In this document: piece after piece, positions 11,101-22,146 of the stretch
Numbering within the stretch: position 1 is the first letter of the stretch
Layout: every line of letters starts with the position of its first letter
Program-made: the position numbers and the translations under genes
NCBI GenBank assembly: GCA_964017195.1
Contig: OZ024894.1
Span: 2,060,260 to 2,124,259 of the forward strand
Source of the DNA: Siderastrea radians
Lineage: Eukaryota > Cnidaria > Anthozoa > Scleractinia > Rhizangiidae
Length of the DNA stretch: 64,000 bases
Reading direction: 5' to 3'
Notes under the pieces: model-generated
Told to the model about the DNA's origin: nothing
Database searches by the model: none
What the model saw: the letters and a program-made list of their open reading frames with translations, nothing else

Positions 11101-14100
11101 CATGTGATTGTTGTGTTCGCTACGATTGCTAAAGAGTGGTTTCCACATAATCGCAACGATTGCTGAATGTTTTTTTCCAGCGATCGCAGCGATCGTTGTG
11201 ATCGTAGCGATCATATGGAAACCAGCCTTAACTAAAAAAAAAACAAAAAAAAAAACAATATTTGTACCTTTTTGAACAGTAGTAGCTTGCGGTGCCTTCT
11301 AAAAATAATAGTAATAATAAAAAAAAGGAAAATTTCCCCGTCATATGAAACCTGTTGGTGTTTTGGGCTTTCTGCAGTACAAAAGAATATTCCTACCATT
11401 TTTATTTGACATTAAAAGACGAGCTGACCCTTAGGGAGATATTCTTATACGCGTCAGTTGTTGTATTTCAGTATTCATGTACAAAACTTTGTTCAGATTC
11501 AATTTGAACTAGCTGAAAAAGAGATAAATTAGAAATGAATACTCTCGCTTAGTAACGTGCAAGTCGCTTTAAAGGCATTTCTTTTGTTTTTAAAAAGATC
11601 CGTAATTCCGTCATTTAACAAATCGATTTACATCTTCTTTGTCCTGAAGACCATGCTACGTTCTTAAAAGTGAGTTGTTACAGGATTATTATAAATATCG
11701 CATAACGTGAAACGTTTTAGCAGTCGTTAGGCTCAAGACACAACCACCTGTTTTTGGCGGGATGCCGAAATGAAAAAGCTCTAGCTCAAAATAATATATA
11801 ATGTCATATGTCATTCTCAAAATATTCCAAGACAAACATCTCCGCATAAAATTGCTCTTCAATGGCTTTCATTTGAATGGACACCCGCACTTAAGGACTC
11901 ATCCCAAGAGTAAAAAACAAACAGCCTTCATCCACATTCATTCAATAGTTAGAATCGAAGTTAAATGAGCCACGTTTTCACTGTGGGAGGAAGAAATTTA
12001 CAGCAATACTGACTCACGACTCAATAGATAGAATCAGTCGAATTTTGACTGTAGGAGGCAGGCATTTAGAGCAACGCCGCTTTACACGCTGTGACCGATT
12101 TTAAAACTGCAATTAATATGCAAACAATGTGTTGAAACATGTTCACCTTAATACATTTTCTGTATGATTCCTATAAATATTAGCATTGATATGTCACGTC
12201 TTCTTGACAACCCGAGTTTCATATTTATAAAGGCTATCTTTGGTAGACAAAAAGTTTAGGCAGGGTTTAGGTGCGTAGGAGAACGGAGACAGGTGCTTGA
12301 AAGCCTATTGCGCAAGGGAATTTTTCCCTTGACACCAGCCTAGTACCCAGGCGTTCTCCTCCCACTCACTCGACTCGACTTGGTGCGAAATGTCGTGGCG
12401 TCACCGAAGCGAAAAGAGAACGCCTGGGTTCTAGGCTGCCTTGGCACTTTTCTGTGACAGTTTTTTAACACAAGTTTTCATAAGAGTTATAACTTTCGTT
12501 CGTGTGGCAAACTATGACACGTTTTTTTTTTCTTGACTAGTATTTTGCTCAACAGAAGAACATATTAAACTTGTCATATGTCCAACTAAAAGCAGTCAGA
12601 AAAACGCTTCAAGGGAAAAATAATCCGAGTGTGTGGCCAATTCATCTCTCTCATTTCGAAATAGCGTAGAGATGTCCATAATCCTTTAGAGTGCTTTTCC
12701 TAAACAGTGGACAAGTCACATTTCGCTTTCTTACGTTTACTTTTACGCTTATTTTTGCAAGGTTAGCGCGCGAAAGAAATCAATACAAACGCAAGCACAA
12801 GCCAAGCATTAGTGGGTTTGCTTTTCTGTTTGTGTTGCACGTGTAAACAGGCTTCAACCCTTGAAGCCCCAATATTAACATCCATATTCTCCTCACTATT
12901 CTCCTCATATTTCTTATTTTACTAGTTGGGAGAATTTGATAAAAAAATCAAGACATTGATCATTGGTGATCATTTCCTTTGTTCTCATGACCTGTATGTT
13001 TGATCAAGTAGGGATATTGTAAGGAGAAATTAGATGCTTGTCACTATTGGGGCTTAAAGAGTTAAGGTCCTGCAGAACTCAAATACAAAAGGAGAGGCGG
13101 AATACACTTAGCGCCTCCGTTGGATCTTTTTCTGATTTATTTTCTCTTATTTTCTTTTCAGAGACCGGTTCTTCTTTAGACTTTTTCGAGACTATAAAGC
13201 TTCGTTACCCAGAATCCTACCCTCTCCTCTACGCTGACCTCATTATAGACTTTCTTTTCATGATCGACATTATCATGAATTTCCGCACCACATACGTCAA
13301 GGAAGGCGAGATTCTCATTACAAACCCGTGGAAGATTGCAGTCCATTATTTAAAGACTTATTTTGTGGTAGATCTTGTAGCCGCCATTCCCTGGGACCTG
13401 CTGGCCAGTTTCAACTCAGGGACCGAAGAGGTGAGTACTATGAACACCTTGTTTGTAAATATTTTCTCACCTTTGCACTTGGGATAACTGCCAAAGGGAC
13501 TACTATGTCATAGGGATTTGCTGGCGTTTTGTCAAAGCTGTGCAAAAATTCAGATTGAGTTCCTTTGCTCACAAACAAAATGGTTCTACAATTTCAGACA
13601 CATTTGTTGGAACACTTTCCCTGTCCGCGCCCCCCTTAATGTTGATAACAATGACTTCCTGCACGACCATGCCCCCCCCCTTTTTTAACTAAATTTGCTG
13701 CTTGCATGATGTATTAACTTCCGTTGTTATAAACCCCAACCAAAGACAAATTCAGGCACATTTGTTGGAACCCTTTCCTTGTCCGCCTCCCAGTGCTGAT
13801 GACAATGATTTGCTGCACGACCAAAATTGGTTCACTCAACATTGAGGGAAAGGGAGAGCCGGAGATTCATACAGGGGAATTGTGACATTAATAGAAGTGT
13901 TCCAACACAATGAGACCGAAATTGTAGATACATGGGCGTTGTCACTTGCGGTTTTGGTTGACATTTGCCGTAGTTTGTTCACTTTGTTGCGTATCCGCGA
14001 ATTTGACAGGCTGCGTCATCGTTTTCTATGCCGCAGGAAATCAGTGTTAAGCTATATTTAGCTCGACCGCAACCAGCAGGTATTAACTATTCTGTCATTT

Positions 14101-15713
14101 GATGTAAGCCATTTGGGTTTCAGAGCTGGCCATCGAAATTTTTAGCGCTTTATAAGACGTTCTGTGGAGTTTAAAGTGACCTAGAATTCTAACATAAGAA
14201 GGGCGTAACAGATATAACAAAACCCTAAAAGGATTTAACAGCTCAAAAATTCTACAAAACGTGTTTTAGAAGGTGAAGTTCGATTGACTAGTTTTACATT
14301 TTACTGATGTAATTGATACCTCTTCTCTATGATTGGTCTAAAAACAACTTAAGGCGTATCACCTATGGAATAGGGCATCCTTGTGAGATAGAGTCTCGTA
14401 TTTTCACCTTCCGTTATGAGTTCTCACGAATGTGTTCGTTTATTTCTTTGCAGAATACGATGTTATTTAGCCTTCTCAAAACGGCCCGCTTACTTCGGTT
14501 GTTTCGTGCCGCGAGGAAACTGGACCGAAACTACGAGTACATGACGTCACTGTTGTTCTTGATGATCATGTTTTTTATGCTGGTTGCTCATTGGTTAGCT
14601 TGTATCTGGTACGCAATTGGTGCAAAGGAAGCCGTAGAATACGACGGCTTATCATGGCTTAGTATTTTGTCGTATCAGATGGAACTGCCAATTGTTGAAG
14701 ACGACCCGACCACCGGGCCCAGTCTTCGAACGCGCTATCTGACGTCACTTTATTACGTTATGACTCTGTGTACTACAGTAGGATTTGGTAATGTTTCAGC
14801 GAACACAGATGGCGAGAGAATATTCTCAATTTGTTGTATGCTGATGGGAGGTGAGTCATTAGTTATTGTCGTTAATAAATCATTATAATAAAGTCTCGAT
14901 ATAACGCGCACTCTGATTGAATGAAACAGCGTGCTTTATCAGAGTACAGATGCACGGAGTAACCCGTGACGCCATTCAACGCGCGCTGCAAGCTGAAAAC
15001 CTTTCTTGCGCGCACTTGCAGGCTATGAATAAAACTCGTTTTCTTGCAAATTAATGCCAATTTCTTTGCAAATGTGAGCAAAGCTATATTGTAAAACGAA
15101 TAAACAAGCCAAAAGCCAAAACCTTGCTTTGTTCTGTGACAAACCACGCAAGGAAGTGATGAGAGCACTCAAGAAGTAGGGAAAAGCACTCGCCTGCGGC
15201 TCGTGTTCACCCTACATTTCTTTCGTGCTCTCGTCACTTCCTTGCGTGCTTTATCACAGAACAAAGCGCGGTTTTGGCTTTTTTATTTGTTAAATAGTCA
15301 TGAAACGTACATAGAGCTCTTTCTGATGTCAAAAATTAAAAATATGATTTCTTCAACATAACTTTTTAAGTAACTGATCATCTTTGAATCAGAGGGGGAG
15401 ATTGATTGTTAGAAAAGACAGAACGCCAATGTTGTGTAGGCTGCTTACGTAAAAAGTGAAATATTACACATGGAAGCGCACTAAGACCCGCTGAAGACAT
15501 ACAGTATGTACTGCTACGATCATTACACAAATAAAACTAGGCCTCTGCGATGCAGATTCACTTGTCGTGATCTTCAGTATAATACGAAATCACAATGAAA
15601 CAACTTCTTGTTGGCTTTATAGCTCAGTTGGTGTGAGCGTTGTATTGTATCGAAGGTCATGGGTTCGAATTCCATTCTTACAGGCTTGACATGTAACTGC
15701 TTAAGTTGCTTAC

Positions 15714-15755
<42 letters not shown>

Positions 15756-18700
15756 TAATAATAAAGTAATAATAATAATACTTTATTTATGCTAGGATCT
15801 TTCACTTATGAAATGAATTAATATGTATTTACGCAGGTTTCTTTGTTTTCTTTTTGTAGCCGTGATGCATGCAGCTATATTCGGTAACGTGACAGCCATC
15901 ATTCACGGCCAATACTCAAGCAACTTCCGGTACAGGAAGGAGTCTCTTCAGATCAATGAATTCATTCGCTATTTCAAAATAAAAAATCCGCTGGCTCGGA
16001 GGCTCAGGGATTACTCTCGTCACACCTGGTCTCAAACGAAGGGAACAGATATGCCTAAGGTTAGTGTCACGCAACCATTGCTAAGGTTAGTGCACGCTTG
16101 CTGTCACGCAACCAATGAGGTGATGTCTGATGATGGCAATGGTAGAGGTCAACTATTCGTGCTTCAGGGTAGCCAACAAGTCTGCAAAGTTACGTAACAA
16201 TGTTGGGGAAACACCGCTTTTTACAATCTTTCTCCGTTTGCGTGCACACGTGGAAGCGACTCGTAAACGGGGAAAGGTTGAGAAAAAATTCGTAAATGTT
16301 TCAGCAACATTTTCTCGTATTTTGTGTAAGCCTTAACTATCATGCAATTGCTGAGCCGCTAGTCACGTAGCAGTTAGAGAAAGAGTTTATTGAAATTACC
16401 AATTTCACGAAATAAAAAATGCAAACAGAATCCTGCTGTACATTTAGTGTCAAATCCATAATTCATACGGGGTAGGCCCAGGTGAGAGAAGGGGCTTACC
16501 CAAAGTGAAAAATATTTCAAAATGGAAAATAAGTCTGAATCATTTCCTGTCGAAACGCCGAATTGACACACCCAACTTAAACGTCAAGTTAAAGGTGGAA
16601 AAGACCGTCTTTGACAAATATTTGGCAAGGCGTCAAAGGTCCCTTCTATTTTCCTCTAAACTGCTGCTCAACCAGAATGCTCCCTGTTATTTTGGTAAAG
16701 TTTAAATGGTTATGAAGAGTGTGAAGGTGCTGACCCAAGATTTTTGTATCTTACAGGTTCTTCAAAAGTTCCCGGATGGTCTCCAGTATGAAATCCACCT
16801 TCATATGCACCTTACTGTTCTGTCCGATTCATTTCTGTTCAACGATTTCAACGACAGCTGCCTCAGAGCGCTGTCAAAAAAGATGCATCGACACCATCAC
16901 CTTCCTGGACACCAGATTCTGCACGAGGGGGATGATGTTGATTCCGTGCACCTCGTGAGGCGTGGAAAGATCGACATCATGGTGCATGGTGAACCGCGCG
17001 GAAGAATAAGTGAGTTAAAATTCGATGAAGACACATCGGGCCGATTATATAAACGAGATTTAGACGGAGTTTAACAAAACCGTGGGTTAATTCGAAGTTA
17101 ATTGGTCAGCCAGAATGTGTTAGCGTCATTTACCGCACACAACTTTTTAAAAGGCTAACATAGACCGATCTTATTTTGAGTAGATTAATAGCTACTTTGA
17201 ATGGTTTCAAACCAGGTCTAGCTTCGATCTCGTTTAAATTATCAGCCCAACTTGTATAGGGGTAGGGGTCCACAAAAGACATCACCTTTCTAATGAGCCT
17301 CATGGACAAAATTTATCGGCCTTAAAATCTGAGATGAGACATTAACATAATCTTAGCAAGAAGCTTGCGTGGCTAGTTAAACGAGCATAGAAAGGCCTGG
17401 ATCTTTTTTTCTGCTGCAGAGAATTTCTTGAGTGTGATCTTCGCGCTCGTAAACTTTTGAAACGATTCAAGTTTCAAGGCAAACTGGAACCAAACAAACT
17501 GGAAACAAACTGGAAACAAACTGGAGGTGACGCGTGCTTTTTGTGTTTGACCGCTGTAAAATCTAAAGCAATTTCCAGATTTCATAGTTCACTTGTTTAT
17601 ATTCCAGGTGAAGGAGATGCGTACGGAGCCAACTTGCGGCAGATTTACTCGCGACCAAGAGCAAGAGCTGCAGTGAGCTTACGAGCTTCTACCTGCGTGG
17701 ATTGTCACGTGATCAAGCTTAAGGATCTCGAAGATGTAATGTCGTCATATCCTGACCAACGTACAGAGCTGCTAGAAATGATGGATGCCGCTGACAACAA
17801 TGATTTGTATGAAGAGGTATTGTACAATGAGCCATGTTTTTTTGCTTTGTTGTTCAATTCAGCCGTTAGCTTTCAACTGGGCTGTTTTGATGCCAGGATA
17901 AACGCTTAATAAGCGTACATTTATCTTCGTTAGTACCTTGTAAACTGTAGACAGTGTCTGATTGTAGTTGTTCGCATTAGCAAACGTTAGTCGTGGTCTG
18001 CTGTATACGATGATCCGCGTGTCCGATTGGCGCCGTGGTGGTTGGCTTTGGGTATCAACCGGTTGTGATTAATTGGGTTGGTTGGAATTTCACCGGCGTG
18101 TTCAACTGATTAAAAGCCGGTTGCTTACCAGTTCAGCAGTCTTTGTTCTTGGTTGAGATGGTTGAGTATATTGTGTAATAGTTATCAACCATTTGAGCAA
18201 AATGGTGCGCACACTCCAGGACTTCATCCACGGACGCAAAAGTCAGAACCACATTAACTGCTTTATTGTTTGACTCTGAGGGTGAAAGGCTTTTTCATGT
18301 TTGGGTGTTAATCGCCAAGTAAACACTTCTTCCCACCTTTTTTTTTTTGCAGGGTTTCACAAACGGAAACTTCTACGAAGCAAAAAAGAATGGCTCTGGA
18401 TTCCAGCTAAAACTTGGTTCTGAACGGAAGCATTCTTGCACGCACAAGAAAAACCGTTTGATTGTAGATCAAGAATACGAAATGAAACCAATGATCGGCG
18501 TCCCTTGTAGAAGACTATTAGAAAAAGAACCTTATAGTTCGAAGGAAAGAGTTGGAAACGGGGACCTTAAGAAATACAAAAGCATTTCTTTGGACAATAC
18601 GTCCGCCAAGGAAAACGGACGTTTTATCAATGTAACGTTACTAAGTGAAATCGCCTCTGCTGATGACAATGAAAATGTTAGAACTACCGAGGCAACGGTT

Positions 18701-18988
18701 ACGGTAGAAGATGTTTGTGCGGGTGATCTCACCGAAGAAGCCCCGCAGCATAAACTCAGCGTTGCCAAGTCTTCCTGTTCCGATTGTACAGCGGAACATC
18801 GACCTTCAAAGTGCGCGGATCTAGAGGAACGTTTTGAAGAAATGGCCTCCAACATGCAGAGATTAGAGAGCCGAATGGAAACTCTGATAGCTCTTCTTGA
18901 AAGGAGTGGAATTCCCAGCACATCCCAAAACCAGAAAAGAGACACCAGCGAAGATAGAGAACGCAACTGCACTACAACTTCAGTCTGA
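2059..18988 (+). CDS. Erg: Erg-type (KCNH family) voltage-gated potassium channel, 8 exons, gene-level entry
   Basis: Coding exons 2059-2121, 9303-9528, 13162-13430, 14454-14850, 15860-16059, 16757-17009, 17608-17816 and 18353-18988 join in frame to 2253 nt, 750 aa plus stop. S1 is about residues 57-80, S2 118-140, S3 159-180, S4 193-211 (LLKTARLLRLFRAARKL), S5 218-241, then a long Erg-like turret at 242-280. The selectivity filter is TTVGFGN at 293-299 and S6 follows with AIFGNVTAII. Exons 5-7 hold the C-linker and the cyclic-nucleotide-binding-homology domain; exon 8 has a coiled coil near 695-722. Erg channels are tetrameric plasma-membrane K+ channels that drive repolarisation. The S4, turret, filter and S6 strings match Erg better than Eag or Elk, from memory of the families. 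No PAS domain is encoded before S1. The protein ends TTSV, a class I PDZ-ligand pattern. The first exon is less certain than the rest because exon 2 also contains an in-frame ATG at 9306. Confidence 0.92.
2122..9302. other. Erg intron 1 (7.2 kb)
   Basis: AT-rich with no exon I can support. Contents: a foldback with 34-bp arms at 4783-4816 / 4821-4854 inside a GGATTTCGG-rich repeat (4690-4885); a T-rich ATTT microsatellite at about 7488-7528; a copy of the dispersed CATTCGAATGAAAGCT repeat at about 7327-7480. A 197-aa open frame at 3957-4550 has no recognisable domain. Confidence 0.6.
4690..4885. repeat. GGATTTCGG-rich foldback element
   Basis: Begins GGTGCGTTCGATTGGGAAAT and has a nearly perfect hairpin with arms 4783-4816 and 4821-4854 around a 4-bp spacer. 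A related start (GGTGCGCTTCTTTGGGAAAA) occurs at 36404, so this is a dispersed family. Confidence 0.65.
9303..9528 (+). CDS. Erg: Erg channel exon 2 (pre-S1 and S1)
   Basis: Acceptor TTTCTTTCAG at 9293-9302, donor GTAAGT at 9529, ending in phase 1. It encodes a basic juxtamembrane segment, then RIILHYGLFKIIWDW leading into S1, a KCNH signature, and the start of the S1-S2 linker, which carries an N-glycosylation sequon (NNAT). Confidence 0.93.
10998..11226. mobile_element. MITE-like element with GGCTGGTTTCCAT termini
   Basis: The left end GGCTGGTTTCCATGTGATCG is mirrored by the right end CATATGGAAACCAGCC. The body is built of repeated CGATCG / TAGCGATC words and contains a second internal copy of the left end at about 11091. 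The right flank is TTAA. Probably two overlapping or nested copies. Confidence 0.7.
12856..13064. mobile_element. TTAAGCCCCAA-family MITE, copy 1
   Basis: Termini AACCCTTGAAGCCCCAA and TTGGGGCTTAAAGAGTTAA are inverted repeats about 200 bp apart. The interior has TATTCTCCTCACTATTCTCC and a CATGACCTGTATGTTTGATC segment shared with copies at 23693, 48082, 48631 and 55928. Confidence 0.75.
13162..13430 (+). CDS. Erg: Erg channel exon 3 (S2 and S3)
   Basis: The acceptor is CAG at 13159-13161 and the split codon A|AG joins exon 2. It encodes S2 (YADLIIDFLFMIDIIMNF) with the acidic residues of the voltage sensor, the S2-S3 loop with NPWKIAVHYLKTYF, and S3 (VVDLVAAIPWDLL). The donor is GTGAGT at 13431, phase 0. 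Confidence 0.94.
14454..14850 (+). CDS. Erg: Erg channel exon 4 (S4, S5, pore and start of S6)
   Basis: Phase 0 acceptor TTTGCAG and phase 1 donor GTGAGT. It encodes the S4 arginine/lysine ladder, S5 (LVAHWLACIWYAIG), the turret, the pore helix YYVMTLC and filter TTVGFGN, then NTDGERIFSICCMLMG of S6. Relative to human ERG1, the position equivalent to S620 is Thr (residue 290). Confidence 0.96.
15105..15290. repeat. Foldback repeat in Erg intron 4
   Basis: The left arm word GCTTTGTTCTGTGACAAACC with CACGCAAGGAAGTGATGAGA reappears inverted on the right as TCACTTCCTTGCGTGCTTTA and CACAGAACAAAGC. The outer words CCAAAACC / GGTTTTGG pair as well. Confidence 0.65.
15613..15685 (+). repeat. tRNA-derived SINE-like fragment
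   Basis: A-box-like TAGCTCAGTTGG and B-box-like GGTTCGAATTC with tRNA spacing, and an acceptor-like end. The anticodon region does not fold. It is followed by a (TAA)n array, which fits a SINE tail. Confidence 0.5.
15715..15783 (+). repeat. (TAA)n microsatellite
   Basis: About 20 TAA units with one interruption, just after a tRNA-like sequence. Confidence 0.9.
15860..16059 (+). CDS. Erg: Erg channel exon 5 (end of S6 and C-linker)
   Basis: Starts after TTTTTGTAG with split codon G|CC and ends in phase 0 at donor GTTAGT. It encodes AVMHAAIFGNVTAIIHGQY and then the C-linker (INEFIRYFKIKNPLARRL). The residue equivalent to human ERG1 Y652 is His (322); the F656 equivalent is kept (326). Confidence 0.94.
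16757..17009 (+). CDS. Erg: Erg channel exon 6 (C-linker end and first half of CNBH domain)
   Basis: Acceptor TATCTTACAG, donor GTGAGT, phase 0 to phase 1. It encodes VLQKFPDGLQYEIHLHMHL and the beginning of the cyclic-nucleotide-binding-homology beta roll (LPGHQILHEGDDVDSVHLV). Confidence 0.93.
17608..17816 (+). CDS. Erg: Erg channel exon 7 (second half of CNBH domain)
   Basis: The acceptor is TATATTCCAG and the split codon A|GT is completed. It encodes EGDAYGANLRQIY, then ASTCVDCHVIKLKDLEDVM, the end of the beta roll and its C-helix. Donor GTATTG, phase 0. Confidence 0.9.
18353..18988 (+). CDS. Erg: Erg channel exon 8 (C-terminal tail, coiled coil, stop)
   Basis: The acceptor follows a T-rich tract (TTTTTTTTGCAG). 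It encodes 211 residues of polar tail with a Ser/Thr/Glu-rich centre, a coiled coil (LEERFEEMASNMQRLESRM, about residues 695-722) in the place where Erg channels carry a tetramerising coil, and the terminal tetrapeptide TTSV. The stop is at 18986-18988. Confidence 0.93.
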   Translation, partial: GFTNGNFYEAKKNGSGFQLKLGSERKHSCTHKKNRLIVDQEYEMKPMIGVPCRRLLEKEPYSSKERVGNGDLKKYKSISLDNTSAKENGRFINVTLLSEIASADDNENVRTTEATVTVEDVCAGDLTEEAPQHKLSVAKSSCSDCTAEHRPSKCADLEERFEEMASNMQRLESRMETLIALLERSGIPSTSQNQKRDTSEDRERNCTTTSV

Positions 18989-20770
18989 ATTCCAAAAATG
19001 GAGCAGCTAATTCGATCACGTGCCTTTATGTCTCTCTCTGAGAGAAATGACAAGAAATGAAGTTCGCTATGTGCAAACATCCCGGTCGTGGCACCCAACC
19101 AGTCTATGACCTTGGCAAGAGAATACAAAACAAAGAACGTTGCTATCGTCATCTTACCATGCCAGTCTAGCAAGGACGTTCGCTAATTGTTTCAGGGGTC
19201 TGAGTTAAATCTACGCATTCCTCCGCGCTCCATGGATGTTTGACGTATTTCCTAAGTCCTGTCCAAGATACAGTATTTTATGACCTACGAACAATATTAA
19301 CGAGTCAAAACAAAATCAACCTTTGGAAAAAGGAAGGAAAAAGGTATTTTTCGTCAAGCCATAGACATTCTTGAATTTTTATTTTTGTTGTTTAAGCTGA
19401 CAGTTCAATTCTTCAATTTTCGTTTGTTACTGTTAGAAATGGTAACTTAATGTATGTAATTTATCAATATTCAAATGTTAACGGGACCTTAACTGATGCG
19501 GTCACGTGATGTTATTTTCTCGCGACTAAAGGAAACTGAATACCGTCGAATCGAGTTCTTATATAGTCAAATTAATACAAAACGGTAATTTCATCTGTCA
19601 GCTGAAGATTTTTGTATCTGGAAGCTGAAACTTTTGCTTAAGAACTGTCTGCTTAGATCTTAATTGATATGATATCTACGAAGGGAAGACATTTTGGGGA
19701 CGAACCAACCAATTTTTTAGAGGGGAGTGGAGTTGGGAATGTAATTTTTTTGCTTTTGTAGCTAGAAGCTTTGTTTGTTAGTTTGCAAGATATTTAATGA
19801 TTTCTTTGCCTCCTTTGGCATTGCACGATTTTTTTTTCTGCGAAATGCTCTTTCGTAATTTCTTGGTATTTGGCACAATTTCCACCCCCATCCCCTCGAA
19901 AACAAAAATTTCCTTTCCTTAACTGATGGGTGATTTATATGAAGACAATGGAACACAATGTCTATCAGAAATTACGGTAACAAAGTTTTCAAATTGTATG
20001 ACGATACAAACGACTTAGCTTAGTTTTTAAATTACAACTTTTTGACTAAAATAAGTCATTTTAGCTGAGTCAAATTTCGGACGATTTCAAATGAAAAAGT
20101 GCTGTTATTAGGGATATCGTTTTTGTTTTTTCCGGCGTTTGAAACTACTACTGCTATTTTGGAGATTGGACTATGGAGTACTTACTCAGATCTCAACTGT
20201 CTTTCTACATAAGCACTCGATGCTTACTTTTTCGTGTTGTAAGTATTCTTATGGTTCCAGTTCTATTTACTCGTATTCCAGAATAGTTAGAGAGAAACGC
20301 ACTCTAAATTAACTAGATTCCCTATTTTCTATGCACAGCAAATAAAAAGAACTCTGCAATATTTGATATTAAATTCTAGACTGCTAGTAGTTCTATTCTG
20401 AGATAGTCTAGCGAGCGAGTTGATCATGCGAGCGAAGCTCGCAGCTTAGCGAGATTTGCTCGCCGGTCGACTATCTGGAGCTTGACAGCCAGCTATCTAT
20501 TAAACTGACTTATAGTGATTAACTTCTATTTCCGAAAACGGCCTTATTTCTGCTGAGAAATTTTTCATAATTTTTCAAATCTATTTGTAGTCGTTTTTAA
20601 AACGAACGGATTTGTAGATTTTGTAAACATAAATTTTTATACCGTTGTAATAGTTTTGGAAGAACCCTTGGACCAATGGTTATTTATTGCCACATTAAGG
20701 AATTTTTATTGTATTATACCCGGATAAATATCTACAATAAAGATTGTGTTGAATAATTTCTGCGTTGTTT
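18989..20770 (+). other. Erg 3' UTR and downstream flank
   Basis: AT-rich, no coding signal. The best polyadenylation signal is AATAAA at 20736-20741, followed by a GT-rich stretch, giving a 3' UTR of about 1.75 kb. A short inverted repeat with GCGAGCGAG / CTCGC words lies at about 20395-20485. The 3' UTR length is an inference. Confidence 0.45.
20736..20741 (+). terminator. Candidate polyadenylation signal of the Erg gene
   Basis: Canonical AATAAA with downstream GT-rich sequence (TTGTGTTGAATAATTTC). It is the strongest such pair after the Erg stop codon. Confidence 0.45.
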
Positions 20771-21993
20771 TTTCTTGGTTCACAAAGTTGGGGTGACGGT
20801 TCCTGGCGGCCTTCAATGTGAAAATGGTTTATCTGATTGCAACTGTTCCTTTCCTAAAGTTGAGTTTGCTGCTCGTTTGCTCGGTACTAGGTCGAGATCT
20901 TGAACTCTTGCTTAGGCACCGCTTACATTCAGTCTCATGACCAGAGATAAAAGTCACCCAAAGTTACGTCTCAGCCATCTGAATGCAAATTCTGACACCA
21001 TAACGGCCAAAAAAGGAACTTGTGGCTGAAAAACGTCCTGTTTCAGCGAAAACTCCTGAAAGAATTCAGACCAGGCGATAAGGAATCACTTAGTGGGCTC
21101 TACAAGCTTCAATAAGAATGGTTAAGAAAATCAATCTTTTTTTTTTCGCTGCATCGAAGCTGCTAAGCTCCTGACATATTCTGCTTGAACACATTTTATG
21201 GCGGTTCTAGATCTCTCTAGCTAGGAAAATTGTGAAACTGAACACCTTCGGAGGCATCAAAACCGCATTTTATATGACTCAACGGTAGCCTGTGCTAGGA
21301 GTAGAAAGAGGACTTTTTTATTTGTCGGGGGGGGGGGGTACGTATGTCCCTAGTCTGAATTTCAAAACCCTTCGTTTCATGTATTGAGGACGAAGCCATT
21401 TGCCCCCCAGTGGGGGAGGGGGGGGAGTACTCCAAATTTCAAGTCACGGGGATGATGGAAAGTTTTTTTTTGGGTTTGAAATTTTCGATTGCGGGGTTTT
21501 TTTGGGTAATGTTATTATTGAAACAGAAGGTGTTTTTGGGGTGTCCCTAGTGTTGTTAGAATGACTGCTAGACAAGGGAAAGATAAAATCAGCTGAAACA
21601 ACACCAGCATTCAGATTCCAGTGTGCTTTTTTTTTGTGTAATCAATCATTTAATCCTTTCTGGAAATTTTAAAGCTCGGAAATTCGGCCTGGGATATTTG
21701 GGGCTTAATTTTTGGTCCAGGGGTTTGTTTTGGGTTTTGTTGGAAGCCCTAGGGAGTTTTTTGGGTTTTGATTCTTGCCTTCATTCGATCATCCCCGTCG
21801 CTTGAAACTCGGACTACCCCCGTGGGCATGTCCCTGTCGGTATTTTATTATTCCGGGTGCATTTGCGTTTGTCTCTGTCGCTGTCGCAGTTTTAATCCAT
21901 CTTTGTGTCATTTGTCGCCATTTCATCTGTCATGTCGCTGTTTCAAGGCCATGTCGCTTGTCGGAATTTTCCCTAACAGGGCCTCTAGAAGGA

Positions 21994-22146
21994 GACTAAA
22001 CAACAGTAAACTGATCCTTTCGGCGAAAAGATTAAGAAATTAAAATGGAAACAGAAATGAAATTAATTGGGCAAAAATTTCATTTCTGTTTCCATTTTAA
22101 TTTCTTAATCTTTTCGCCGTAAGGATCAGTTTACTGTTGTTTAGTC
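21994..22146. repeat. Long hairpin, 71-bp arms
   Basis: Arms 21994-22064 and 22076-22146 are complementary with a single mismatch (TCCTTTCGG versus TCCTTACGG) and an 11-nt spacer. The words CCTCTAGAAGGAGA occur both at the left edge and again at about 22232. Confidence 0.85.

Larger units (their letters stand above)
9529..13161. other. Erg intron 2 (3.6 kb)
   Basis: Contains an (AC)n run at 9727-9748, an inverted-repeat element at 10998-11226, CATTTGAAT-family repeat words around 11850-12070, an inverted pair of ACCCAGGCGTTCTC / GAGAACGCCTGGGT words at about 12346-12432, and a TTAAGCCCCAA-type MITE at 12856-13064. No exon seen. Confidence 0.6.
13431..18352. other. Erg introns 3-7
   Basis: Non-coding. 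Notable contents: an imperfect duplication of a TTCAGGCACATTTGTTGGAA word in intron 3 (about 13597 and 13752), a foldback at about 15105-15290 in intron 4, a tRNA-like SINE piece at 15613-15685 and a (TAA)n array at 15715-15783. Introns 5-7 hold nothing I can name. Confidence 0.5.

Noticed and set aside
15613..15685. Functional tRNA gene
   Set aside because: A and B boxes are present but the anticodon arm and acceptor stem do not fold properly; more likely a SINE head.
18532..19173. 213-aa minus-strand frame over Erg exon 8
   Set aside because: Antisense shadow of the exon 8 coding sequence.
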